NCBI GenBank assembly: GCA_963836915.1
Contig: CAWILH010000002.1
Location: forward strand, 3,720,001-3,784,000
DNA length: 64,000 nucleotides
Source: Cryomorpha sp963836915
Lineage (GTDB): Bacteria; Bacteroidota; Bacteroidia; Flavobacteriales_D; Cryomorphaceae
Direction of reading: 5' to 3'
The notes under the pieces are model-generated. The model was not told the origin of the DNA. It did not search any database and saw nothing but the letters and a program-made list of their open reading frames with translations. Below are positions 55,950 through 63,519 of the stretch, piece by piece; positions within the stretch are counted from its first letter, which is position 1, and each line of letters begins with the position of its first letter. Both the position numbers and the translations under genes were made by a program.

Positions 55950-56513
55950 ATGAGCAAAAAGGAGCAATCAAAGCCGCAAGTACCCAAAGAAGTCATTATT
56001 GGTAAAATACAGGAAGTGCGGGATGAGAAAGTCATGCTTGACTTTCATCTCGCGGAACTGTACGGTGTGGAGAACAGGGCTTTAAAGCAGGCCGTTCGAA
56101 GAAATATGGACTTATTTCCAGAAGATTTTATGTTCGTGCTGACCGAACAGGAAATAGAATCCATGGTATCACAAAATGTGATACCTTCCAGACAGGTCTT
56201 GGGCGGAGCGCCACCTTTTGCTTTTACAGAAACGGGGGTGGCCATGTTGTCTAGTGTGCTTAAAAGTGCACGCGCCAAGGAAATGAACATAGCAATTATG
56301 CGCACGTTTGTTGCTTTGCGCAAAATGGCTTTGAATTACCGAGAGATCATGACCGCTCTGGAAGAGATCAGGGGCATGGTGCAAGGCCATGATCAACAGA
56401 TCCATCTGATCTTTGATTACCTGAAGCAGTTTGAAGCATCCAAACAACAGGAGTTGGAACAAAAAAACCGAAATACAATCGGATACAGACCAAGTTCCGA
56501 CAAAGATCAATAA
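55950..56513 (+). CDS. ORF6N-domain protein
   Basis: A 187-residue protein with an ORF6N domain (about 15-110): IIGKIQEVRDEKVMLDFHLAELYGVENRALKQAVRRN, DLFPEDFMFVLTEQE, and FAFTETGVAMLSSVLKSARAKEMNIAIMRTFV. ORF6N (KilA-N related) proteins are DNA-binding and typical of prophages and integrative elements. A C-terminal coiled coil (EEIRGMVQGHDQQIHLIFDYLKQFE) is probably for oligomerisation. It is the last gene of the recombinase element; the TTAGCGTA motif follows it after four bases. Confidence 0.9.
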   Translation: MSKKEQSKPQVPKEVIIGKIQEVRDEKVMLDFHLAELYGVENRALKQAVRRNMDLFPEDFMFVLTEQEIESMVSQNVIPSRQVLGGAPPFAFTETGVAMLSSVLKSARAKEMNIAIMRTFVALRKMALNYREIMTALEEIRGMVQGHDQQIHLIFDYLKQFEASKQQELEQKNRNTIGYRPSSDKDQ

Positions 56514-56517
56514 CAGG

Positions 56518-56538
56518 AACTTAGCGTAAGCGATCTCC
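56518..56538 (+). repeat. AACTTAGCGTA-type motif, copy 1
   Basis: AACTTAGCGTAAGCGATCTC lies four bases after the ORF6N stop. Inverted copies, read on the minus strand, occur at 56682-56701 and 57302-57320, and shortened versions sit in the XRE/ATPase control region at 52221. Confidence 0.5.
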
Positions 56539-56649
56539 CTGCCACCGTTGAAAACAAACATTACGGCAGGAAAAGCGGTGTTCCGCCTTCGGTCGTCAGC
56601 AAGCAAGTCGCCAAGCCGTTGCAGCACTTGTTTTTAGTGTTTATTTTTA

Positions 56650-56701
56650 CTCATGCCATTTTCATTTTAAAAGTATTCGTGAGATCGCTACGCTAAGTTT
56701 A
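56650..56701 (-). repeat. Direct repeat A with AACTTAGCGTA-type motif, copy 2
   Basis: ACTCATGCCAT, a T/A-rich spacer, GTATTCGTGAGATCGC and TACGCTAAGTT. It recurs at 57268-57320, placing two direct copies on either side of repeat block B1. Confidence 0.5.
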
Positions 56702-56732
56702 AAGGAATAAAACAAGAGCTTTACGCCCTTCG

Positions 56733-57266
56733 GGTGCTCCGTAAACTCCGCAGCTTGTCACCTTCCTTGCGTTCCTCTGTCAGTTGTCACGGCAGGCTAC
56801 TGTGTCTTTTTAGCCACTTCACTTCACTCCATTGCGCTTGCCAGGCTTCCTTCGTCAGCTTGGCAATGCTCATTGCGTTACGTTCAGCCGCTAAAAATCC
56901 ACCGCCTACCCATAATATGCTCGCCTGCGGGTCGCTGCGGGCTGCGGGGATTTAGTTTATTTACTTGCGGAGAGTTTATTTTTTTTAGGTGTTCGTGAAC
57001 TCCCTTTGGTCGGTTGCTTCCGCTTCGCTCTAGCGATTAAATCGGTTCCCTTGCTTTCGTTGCGCTTCACTCCGGGTTTTTGTAGGGAAAAAAATACAAA
57101 AACCCTGCGTTACGCTCCACACGTAGCTGCCAGCCGCCCGCTGAAAAAGCGGGACTTTACCTGTCAGCACCCTTGCTCCACTCGCAGGCGGCTCGCGAAG
57201 AGCTTGGTCAATGTCCGCAACCCGTTCCGCAAAAGCTCCTCTCATTGCAGCCATTGCCCAGCCGTT
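56733..57266 (+). repeat. Long repeat block B1
   Basis: About 0.5 kb without a convincing gene. It starts GGTGCTCCGTAAACTCCGCA and contains CTTGTCACCTTCCTTGCGTT, GCTCGCCTGCGGGTCGCTGC, ATTAAATCGGTTCCCTTGCT and CTTGCTCCACTCGCAGGCGG. The same strings, in the same order, occur on the opposite strand from 64000 down to about 63520. The intervening parts differ, so the copies are old. Short frames inside it have no consistent family or start signals. Confidence 0.7.
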
Positions 57267-57267
57267 T

Positions 57268-57320
57268 ACTCATGCCATGTTTGTTTTTTATGGGTATTCG
57301 TGAAATCGCTACGCTAAGTT
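57268..57320 (-). repeat. Direct repeat A, second copy
   Basis: ACTCATGCCATGTTTG, then TGGGTATTCGTGAAATCGC and TACGCTAAGTT; about 620 bases from the first copy and in the same orientation, enclosing block B1. Confidence 0.5.
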
Positions 57321-57455
57321 AGCCGCAGGCGCTTTTTCCTTTATCCAATCAATAAAATCCCGACAGGAAACAAAAACCAAAGCTTGAAAAGACGTCACTT
57401 CCGCGCGATGGAAGCTTCTCGCCCTGATCAAGCTTCGCGGGCGCTTGGATGCTCA

Positions 57456-57526
57456 TTTTTAGTGATCGATGCCCGCCAGCTCCGGGGCAAATGGCAAGTC
57501 CGTCGCGGGGCATCAATCACTAAAAA
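57456..57526. repeat. Long imperfect hairpin
   Basis: TTTTTAGTGATCGATGCCC (57456-57474) pairs with the complement of GGGCATCAATCACTAAAAA (57508-57526) with one mismatch, around a 33-base GC-rich loop. It lies upstream of the orphan RHS tip. The role is unknown; a structured single-stranded site or a transposon end are possibilities. Confidence 0.5.
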
Positions 57527-57611
57527 TCGAGCCGTCAACCCAAAGCATGATGCCAAAAAGCTCCGTGAAACGAAGAAAAATGCACGTTTATAAGTATCTT
57601 GGCAAACTCAG

Positions 57612-58637
57612 ATGGGATGCCTTAAACGTACATATTGCGGGCCAGAAGATGCCCTAGAAGTGAATCCGATTTTTTTTTGGAATGCTCTGGAAAAGAATGG
57701 CATCGAGCCATTTTTTTGCCTAAATGCTTACAGGTATGGATTTAACGGTATGGAGAAAGACGATGAAGTGAAAGGGACGGGGAATCACATAGACTTCGGG
57801 GCCAGGGGGTATGATCCAAGATTAGGTAGGTGGTTGAGTGTTGATGCTTTTGTGGGTAGACCAGGTTCAGAGAATCCCTACAATTATTCTTTGAATTTAC
57901 CCATCATGATGGGTGACCCAGATGGAAACTGGCCAGAGATCAAAGTAATCAATTCGAAAACTTCATTTCAAGATGGCTACACGAGAATAGATGTGGAAGT
58001 TGAAATAACGGTGATAGTTAAAGTCTATAAAAACACTCAGAGTCAAATGGGGATGTCGAAATTTATCTCAGACCTAAATGAAAAGGGTAATGGGACGATA
58101 GAGCATACAGCTACCGATTATGTTTACGTAATGTATGATTATGAAGGGAATGACCTAAGAACAGAAAGTGGTAGCGCACAAAAGGTTCTGCTTTCTACTA
58201 AGATGACTGTGAATTATGAGTTTGAAGAAGTTAGTAGCATTGATGCAGTGGATGACTCAGATAACCTCTTAATACTTTCAGATGATGTATTCGATAATGG
58301 AACAAAACTAAATGGTTTAGCTGGTTTCAACGCAGCCATTGTAGATGTAGATGCGCCAGATCTCGTGAGGACATCCATTCATGAGATGACCCATACAATA
58401 GGAGCACAAGACCTGTACAGTAAGAATGCAGATGGTACTTTCACGTCTAACTACTCGAATGCACTAATGGATTTAAGTGGTTATGGTCAGAATAGAAAAA
58501 CTACAGTTCAAATATCAGATAGTCAAATGTTGTCTCATGGGCGATCTATAGCTAATGGAACCGATCGATCAGCTTATGGCCAACCGAACGTGCGGGAAGA
58601 AGGAGAGAAAATGATAGAAAATAATTCAGGCCAGTGA
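57612..58637 (+). CDS. Orphan RHS tip with metalloprotease-like C-terminal domain
   Basis: The frame is open from 57612, but RHS homology begins only near residue 41 (YRYGFNGMEKDDEVKGTGNH, about 57731) and continues with ARGYDPRLGRWLSVDAF and NPYNYSLNLPIMMGDPDGNW, the boundary of an RHS core. The rest is a distinct C-terminal domain (about 110-341). It has SIHEMTHTIGAQDLY, in which His257, Glu258, His261 and Asp267 match HExxHxxGxxD, the zinc-site pattern of metzincin-like proteases such as snapalysin, although a Met-turn is not certain (ALMDLSG is a candidate). No YD repeats or secretion signal precede it, so it is a silent tip cassette or a truncated toxin. The next gene overlaps its end. 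Confidence 0.65.
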   Translation: MGCLKRTYCGPEDALEVNPIFFWNALEKNGIEPFFCLNAYRYGFNGMEKDDEVKGTGNHIDFGARGYDPRLGRWLSVDAFVGRPGSENPYNYSLNLPIMMGDPDGNWPEIKVINSKTSFQDGYTRIDVEVEITVIVKVYKNTQSQMGMSKFISDLNEKGNGTIEHTATDYVYVMYDYEGNDLRTESGSAQKVLLSTKMTVNYEFEEVSSIDAVDDSDNLLILSDDVFDNGTKLNGLAGFNAAIVDVDAPDLVRTSIHEMTHTIGAQDLYSKNADGTFTSNYSNALMDLSGYGQNRKTTVQISDSQMLSHGRSIANGTDRSAYGQPNVREEGEKMIENNSGQ

Positions 58638-59062
58638 TGATGAGAATCTTCTTATTTGTAATAGCATACATGTTATGCAACTCTTGCGCGCTATCTCAAA
58701 AGAATGAATATCGAGTTACCTACCTCGAATCGGCCGATAACCCTGTTTTTTCTGCACGGATTTTTTACCAAGATAGTCTGATAGCGGTACATGACGGTGA
58801 ATTGAATGAGCGGATCTATTTAGACGTATTATATGCAGATGACGCTAATAACTATAAAGCTGGACAAATCTTATTTCAAGAGTTTGGAGGTAGAAGAACA
58901 ACACTACTTGAACTTAAATCGTGTGCCGAATCCTCAGAAAATGGAACAGAAGAGAATGCTGTATTGAAGGAATGCATAACAAATCTCTTCATCGAAAACT
59001 TTCAAGATTTATCTCCCGCCAAAAGAGCCAACTTGATAACTTTCATCAATAGAAATATCTGA
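58637..59062 (+). CDS. Secreted partner, candidate immunity, of the orphan RHS tip
   Basis: About 141 residues. GTG 58634 is in frame, but ATG 58637 or 58640 is the likely start. The signal peptide is MMRIFLFVIAYMLCNSCALS, with a weak lipobox (CNSC), so it may be a lipoprotein. The mature part has NEYRVTYLESADNPVFSARIFYQDS and RIYLDVLYADDANNYKAGQI strands followed by helices (AVLKECITNLFIENFQDLS). No family was recognised. The start sits within the toxin stop (tgatgatga), the same coupled arrangement as at the giant RHS gene. A periplasmic immunity or inhibitor role is inferred from context. Confidence 0.5.
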   Translation: MMRIFLFVIAYMLCNSCALSQKNEYRVTYLESADNPVFSARIFYQDSLIAVHDGELNERIYLDVLYADDANNYKAGQILFQEFGGRRTTLLELKSCAESSENGTEENAVLKECITNLFIENFQDLSPAKRANLITFINRNI

Positions 59063-59092
59063 CTGACTCTATAACTGAAGAGATTTAACCAA

Positions 59093-59280
59093 TCATACAA
59101 ACTCCCAATGCACGGTAACCAAAACCTTGTTCGGTTCGGCATTTTGATAGGCATGGTCGAGAACTTTGATCTCTGAAGCTTCAATTTTACCATCGTCGTT
59201 AACCTGTTGGTTGTTCCAATGGTTGAGCGCGAAGGTCTTTAGCAATGCGGGGAGTTGTGCAGAATCAAATGCATCTCGGT
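59093..59280 (-). pseudogene. C-terminal gene remnant
   Basis: A startless minus-strand frame reads YRDAFDSAQLPALLKTFAL, NHWNNQQVNDDGKIEASEIK and VLDHAYQNAEPNKVLVTVHW before a stop at 59093-59095; a TGA precedes it. It looks like the end of an unrecognised gene and is truncated next to the IS66 remnant. Confidence 0.35.
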
Positions 59281-59409
59281 ATCACCGACCAACCCATCTT
59301 GCCTAATTTCAACCCCCGCCTGTCCTTTGTCAAAAATAATTTTGATGAAGCTACAAAAGAAAATGTTTGCCATGGTCGAGGCCTGGCACAAAGTATCCAC
59401 CCGACCAAC

Positions 59410-60290
59410 GTAAGCCCCCGACCAACTACACCTCTATAATCCCGGATGATTGTTGTATGGCTTGAGCTCGGGCAGCTTAAGGTTTTGGGGAAAGAGCTCA
59501 TAGAGTTTATTGACCTTGTGATCGGCTATACAGTGCAGCACTTCGGTAAGCCAAGCCATTGGCTTCACCCCGTGGCGTTTACAGGTTCCCGTGAAGGTGT
59601 AGAACATCGCTGATCGTTTGGCTCCGTTATGCAGATGTTGATGTTTGCCATCTTTTGAAAATCCCGTTTTGCAAAGCTCATCCTCATTTTGAGCTTCAAA
59701 ATAAACGGTGGTCACATCATAAAATACAACTTGGATCTTGTTGTCAAGTATCTGTAAGGTGTGTTCGTAACTTATACGCTGTACAAGTTCTTTTTGGTCT
59801 TTGTAAAGCTTGTCCAGGTACCTATAAACTACTTGAACATCAATATCCAAGAATTGATATTTTGAAAGATAGTCCGTTGTCTTCAGCTTACTGACGGGGA
59901 AGCACAATCGCGCTATGACCAACTGTCGGAACAAATCCGGTTTGATTTGTCCAAAACCCACTTCATCGAATATTTTGCCCAATACAAGTGTAGGGCCATG
60001 GACCGCAATCTGTTCAATCCCCTGCCAAACGAGCTTGGTGTGATGCCCATAATCCGTGAAATCAATTTCCTGGGCACCCGTTTGGCTTTTGATCAACTCT
60101 TTGCCCGCCCGGACCAGTTGCTCGACTTCAGGTGCACGCGCACTGCTGCCAATGGTTTTGAGCATACGGTATTTGCTAGAGCTCTTATCAATTACCTGCA
60201 CACTGATAACGCCACTTTTATTCTGTTTTTTTCTAATAAACATGCCCCAAAATAAAGAAATGGCGCCCTGGGACACCCTTCTTTAACCAA
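59410..60290 (-). mobile_element. Composite IS66 / IS1634 remnant
   Basis: A GTAAGC string at 59410, the usual IS66 terminus, starts the region. It is followed by the C-terminal part of an IS66 transposase gene and, from about 59640, by the first half of an IS1634-type transposase gene. Neither element is complete and no second IS66 end is visible. The right limit is approximate, set by the end of transposase-related sequence. Confidence 0.55.
59434..60243 (-). pseudogene. Chimeric transposase: IS1634 N-half fused to IS66 C-terminus
   Basis: From ATG 60243 (MFIRKKQNKSGVISVQVIDK) about 200 residues match IS1634/IS4-group transposases: DYGHHTKLVWQGIEQIAVHG, FRQLVIARLCFPVSKLKTTD, and VVFYDVTTVYFEAQNEDELC with the first catalytic Asp. 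After GFSKDGKHQ the frame switches to NGAKRSAMFYTFTGTCKRHG, VKPMAWLTEVLHCIADHKVN and LYELFPQNLKLP, the conserved C-terminal piece of IS66 TnpC. The second and third catalytic residues of both families are missing, so the product cannot transpose. The join is in frame, and deletion between two neighbouring or nested IS elements is the simplest origin. Confidence 0.75.
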
Positions 60291-60608
60291 TTTAAAATGT
60301 AAAATTCTAAGCATGTGCGTCTTACGAAAAATGAATTTCGGAATCGTCGAAGACAGGAAAGTAGTCAAATCAACGAAAAGAAAATATTAACAAATCAAAA
60401 TATGACCTTCTGTAAGTACTGTGAATAATGATTGACAAGGAAAATGGTTTGGAGATGCTTTGCTTTACTGTGTTACTTCCCAATACAATATCTAAAGCAC
60501 TATTGAATATCAGTTAGTTAGGTGCTTGTAGGTACAGATCAGTAACAAAAAGTTCTGAAATAGAGCCAATTAAGCACTAATCAAGTGCAAACACGAAGAT
60601 AAGGGGAA
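60291..60608. other. Intergenic region without a recognisable gene
   Basis: An AT-rich gap between the IS remnant and the DUF6266 terminator. No frame with coding character or RNA gene was recognised. Confidence 0.4.
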
Positions 60609-60640
60609 TAAAAAAACCGCCCCATTTCTGAGGCGGTTTC
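60609..60640 (-). terminator. Rho-independent terminator after the DUF6266 gene
   Basis: On the minus strand AACCGCC pairs with GGCGGTT around a 10-base loop and is followed by seven or more Ts (60611-60639 on the plus strand). It is 20-50 bases after the DUF6266 stop. Confidence 0.9.
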
Positions 60641-60659
60641 GAGAGAAAACCAATTGCTA

Positions 60660-61301
60660 TTAAGCAACTGTTACAGAACCAATATAAACGCTGTTAGCGA
60701 CTTTAGTTCCATCTTCTGATACAAACCCTAAGAAGACTTCAACGTCTTCTCCTGAGTACTCAGAAGGAACTGGAATGGTCGCTGTTCCGTCAGGTCTTAC
60801 AGGGCCAGCAGTAGTAAATACTGCTTCACCACGGGTAGTGTTCAAAAGGGCAATCAGCGCTTTGTCTGTTACTTGAGCACTTCCGCTACCTGAGTTGTCT
60901 GTCCAGGTTACTTCTACAGATCCAGCACTTGGAGAACTGGCTGCACCGTTGCTAGCTCCTGTGAGATTACCACGAGTAACCAATGCATTTGCATAGTCAA
61001 TCATGAAGTTTGGATAAGCTCCAGTAATTGCATTGTTCAGGTTGTATGACATGGCCGCATTGAACTGGGTCATTTTGTTAGCATACAACTTAAATCCAAC
61101 TCTCAGGAAGTCCGTCATTGGCTGCAAGAACCGCAAGACAGTTGAGAACTTTGAACGTTGGTCAACCTGACCTTCAGTCCTTGGATTCGCTACACTGGAA
61201 GGTTTGATGCGCAGGTAATCGATGCCCTTCCAAGTTCCACCGATTACATTCCCTACTTGGCCTGATACACCACCGAGAATACCTTGATTAATTTTTCCCA
61301 T
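60660..61301 (-). CDS. DUF6266 family protein
   Basis: A 213-residue protein without signal peptide. It begins MGKINQGILGGVSGQVGNVI, GGTWKGIDYLRIKPSSVANP, RTEGQVDQRSKFSTVLRFLQ, the signature of DUF6266 proteins, which are abundant and often multi-copy in Bacteroidota. The middle has MSYNLNNAITGAYPNFMIDYANALVTRGNLTG, and the C-terminal half is an Ig-like strand domain (VEVTWTDNSGSGSAQ, VEVFLGFVSEDGTKVANSVY). The function is unknown; phage-tail-like or surface roles have been suspected because of gene context. It has its own terminator. Confidence 0.85.
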   Translation of the reverse strand: MGKINQGILGGVSGQVGNVIGGTWKGIDYLRIKPSSVANPRTEGQVDQRSKFSTVLRFLQPMTDFLRVGFKLYANKMTQFNAAMSYNLNNAITGAYPNFMIDYANALVTRGNLTGASNGAASSPSAGSVEVTWTDNSGSGSAQVTDKALIALLNTTRGEAVFTTAGPVRPDGTATIPVPSEYSGEDVEVFLGFVSEDGTKVANSVYIGSVTVA

Positions 61302-61474
61302 CTTTTTACGATTTTTAAGGGTTTAACATTTACTTGGACTTGACTCGGACTTGGTAAGGCCTTGTCTCATTCCATCAAGATTACTTCAAGAATTGGGCTA
61401 AGTGGTTTCTTTCGTTTTCTTAGCTTTTTCTTGCATCGGTTTGCTTCTCTACTTATGAAAAAAGGGGTTTTAGA

Positions 61475-61891
61475 TTAAATCAACTCCCTGAAAAATGCCA
61501 TTCTTGCGGTTTCAATCATTCTAAGGGAAACATGGATTTTTTGCTCTTGAATCTCTAAGAGTTTGAAAGTATGAATCAGCTTTACAAGTTGTCTTTCATC
61601 CCTTTCAGCGGCCTTAATGCTCTCTAGAAAGTGCTTTCTGTATTCTCCAATTGTAATGAATGGAATTACTGAACCACGAAGAAACATTTCAAGCTGTCTT
61701 GATTTCCAAAGTGCGTAAGCTATCCAGTACTCCTGATCGGCCTTATCAGGATTTTCGAATAGGCAAACAAAGCAATTCGGGCACGGTGCTTTTAATGGTT
61801 TTCCGCTGTTCATTCCCTTATTCAGAATGAAGAAATGAGGCTTTTTGTAGGTGGTTGTCGGTCTGTGAGTCTTTATTAGAAGCGTTTTCAT
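61475..61891 (-). CDS. DUF6943 family protein
   Basis: The frame is open from 61936, but the family start MKTLLIKTHRPTTTYKKPHF lies at ATG 61891, giving 138 residues. The remainder shows FILNKGMNSGKPLKAPCPNC, FVCLFENPDKADQEYWIAYALWKS, FLRGSVIPFITIGEYRKHF and a C-terminal helix. The CPNCFVC cluster could bind metal. DUF6943 proteins are Bacteroidota-specific and frequently sit near DUF6266 genes, as here. The function is unknown. Confidence 0.85.
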   Translation of the reverse strand: MKTLLIKTHRPTTTYKKPHFFILNKGMNSGKPLKAPCPNCFVCLFENPDKADQEYWIAYALWKSRQLEMFLRGSVIPFITIGEYRKHFLESIKAAERDERQLVKLIHTFKLLEIQEQKIHVSLRMIETARMAFFRELI

Positions 61892-62009
61892 ATAGCAAGC
61901 CATTAGAATTATGCTCGCTGCGCTTTGCACAGACATTTTTAAAAGAGAAAAGAAAAAAGGAAAAAAAAGAAAAGAGAAAGCTTTCTTTAAGGCAGGTGGA
62001 GCGGGCTTG

Positions 62010-62081
62010 TCAAGGTTTTTGAGAAAAATACTACCCGAAGGGTGGAGATTTTTTTCAAAACCCGTAGGGCTTGACCTTGAT
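62010..62081. repeat. Nested hairpin in the DUF6943/DUF6602 divergent region
   Basis: TCAAGG (62010-62015) pairs with CCTTGA (62076-62081); TTTTGA (62017-62022) with TCAAAA (62055-62060); an A-run with a T-run; and ACCC (62033-62036) with GGGT (62040-62043) at the tip. It precedes the rightward promoter at 62096. Confidence 0.4.
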
Positions 62082-62095
62082 TAGGCCATCGTGCG

Positions 62096-62123
62096 TTGGC
62101 AAGTGCGAGCCTGCCTACTTTTG
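62096..62123 (+). promoter_or_regulatory. Bacteroidota-type promoter of the DUF6602 gene
   Basis: TTG (about 62096-62098) is followed after 17 bases by an exact -7 box TACTTTTG (62116-62123), the TTG/TAnnTTTG arrangement used by the Bacteroidota housekeeping sigma factor. The ATG follows 41 bases downstream. Confidence 0.75.
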
Positions 62124-62164
62124 CTTTACTCTTTTTTTTATTGACTGATTGTTATTTTAGATCT

Positions 62165-63455
62165 ATGATTGAAACGTTTGCCGATTTATTAGAATCCACA
62201 AGGACGAAGGAAAAGGAAATAATTGATGCTCTAGGTCTGAGACATAGACCTACAATCGGAAATACCTATGAAGGGCTCACTGATGAACTCCTTCAAAAGG
62301 CTCTTTTTTCTGGACTTAATTTGAATGTAGTTAAAAACTCCTTCATCATTGATGAGAACGGGAAACGGAGCGATGAAATGGATATCCTACTGATAGAAGG
62401 AGAAGGTCTTATAATTCCATATACCGAAAATCAGTACGATGTAAAATTCGAACATGTAATAGCAGTTATTCAAGTAAAGAAACGGCTTAATAAGGCGCAA
62501 CTTGGTGAAGCATTTGAAAACTTAAAGGGAGTGTATAATTTTTTTGATGAGCATAACGCTCCTAAGTTCTCTAGAAGATTGTTTAGGGATGCCTATAGAG
62601 GTATTGCGCAAGAGGACATCTTAGAGGGTAAACATTATAGAAAGACCTTTAAAAGCACCACCACTGAGAATATGTTTCATGTACTGAATGTTGAGTCAGC
62701 TATGCCTGCAAGAATTGTTTTTGGATACGAGGGCTATACATCTGAATATGGACTTAGAGAAGGTTTTTTCAAGTTTTTGATGGGTAATAAGTCAAGTAAG
62801 GAGGAAATGAAATACGGGTATTGAACGATTGAATTTTCCAAGTTTGATACTTAACGGAGAGTTCAGCATAATTAAAGGGAATGGTGCTCCATATGGATAT
62901 AAACTTGTCGATGGTCAATGGATGCTGTGTGTAACTAGTAGCGAGAAACCAATGCTCAAGTTTTTGGAGGTGATTTGGACTCAGTTGTCGTATCGATTTG
63001 AGTTACCTGATCTAATCTTTGGGGAGGATATTACAAAGGAGGGTGTCAACGCTTACCTAAAGGCAAACATGGTTAACGTGAATGGAATACGAGCATGGAA
63101 TTATGAATATGTTACTCTCAAGAAAAAGACGCTAGAGCAAAATAGTGGTGATGAGGATTGGCAACCTTTCAAGCTAAATGAAATTGAGCATCATGCAATG
63201 GCATATATCTGCAATAAGGTCAAAATGAAAATTACTGACCTTCATAGAGAAATACGGGTTTACGATGAAGAATCTGATGTAGAGCAAGTTATTAATAGGT
63301 TAATGGAAAGTGGGTTACTTTTCAAAGAAAAGGGAAACATAATGCTTCTCACTGATCAATGCCGAACTGCATTTGTGCCTGGATATGGTTATTGTACTGC
63401 AGAGGATAAGTCGGGTCGCTTTAGTAGATGGATAAAAAAATACAAAGCTGTCTGA
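62165..63455 (+). pseudogene. DUF6602 protein, putative PD-(D/E)XK nuclease-like, frameshifted
   Basis: From ATG 62165 the first frame (219 residues) matches DUF6602: YEGLTDELLQKALFSGLNLN, VVKNSFIIDENGKRSDEMDI, GLIIPYTENQYDVKFEHVIA, VIQVKKRLNKAQLGEAFENL. Glu36, Asp73 and Gln103-x-Lys105 form a PD-(D/E/Q)XK-like arrangement. It ends at 62824. A neighbouring frame from about 62817 continues NTGIERLNFPSLILNGEFSI, KPMLKFLEVIWTQLSYRF and a winged-helix-like end to 63455. Removing one A from the aaa run at 62812-62814 gives a single protein of about 429 residues. It may act in DNA cleavage or defence; that is a fold-level guess. Confidence 0.6.
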
Positions 63456-63519
63456 AAGTTCAATACCGACTGATAAATTTTGAATTGAGTACGTGCGGAA
63501 ACGCAGGGAAAACAGCCTT

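Larger units (their letters stand above)
51468..56701. mobile_element. Degenerate recombinase-type integrative element
   Basis: The genes from the XRE unit to ORF6N form a coherent set: regulator, P-loop ATPase, two tyrosine recombinases and a KilA-N-related protein. It lies between the giant RHS/immunity pair and the orphan RHS tip. The limits are not defined by a clear attachment-site pair; the right limit given here is the AACTTAGCGTA-type motif at 56682-56701. Two of its genes are broken, so it is probably no longer mobile. Confidence 0.45.

Noticed and set aside
57006..57317. Frames inside repeat block B1 with Arg/Cys-rich products
   Set aside because: Composition follows the repeat's GC-skewed strings, and the matching frames in block B2 do not encode the same protein.
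57456..57526. Integron attC site
   Set aside because: The arms lack the RYYYAAC/GTTRRRY core boxes, and no integron integrase is present; the recombinases here are of another type.
57384..57657. Short rightward frames upstream of the orphan RHS tip
   Set aside because: They overlap the long hairpin, have no consistent start signal and match no family; treated as non-coding.
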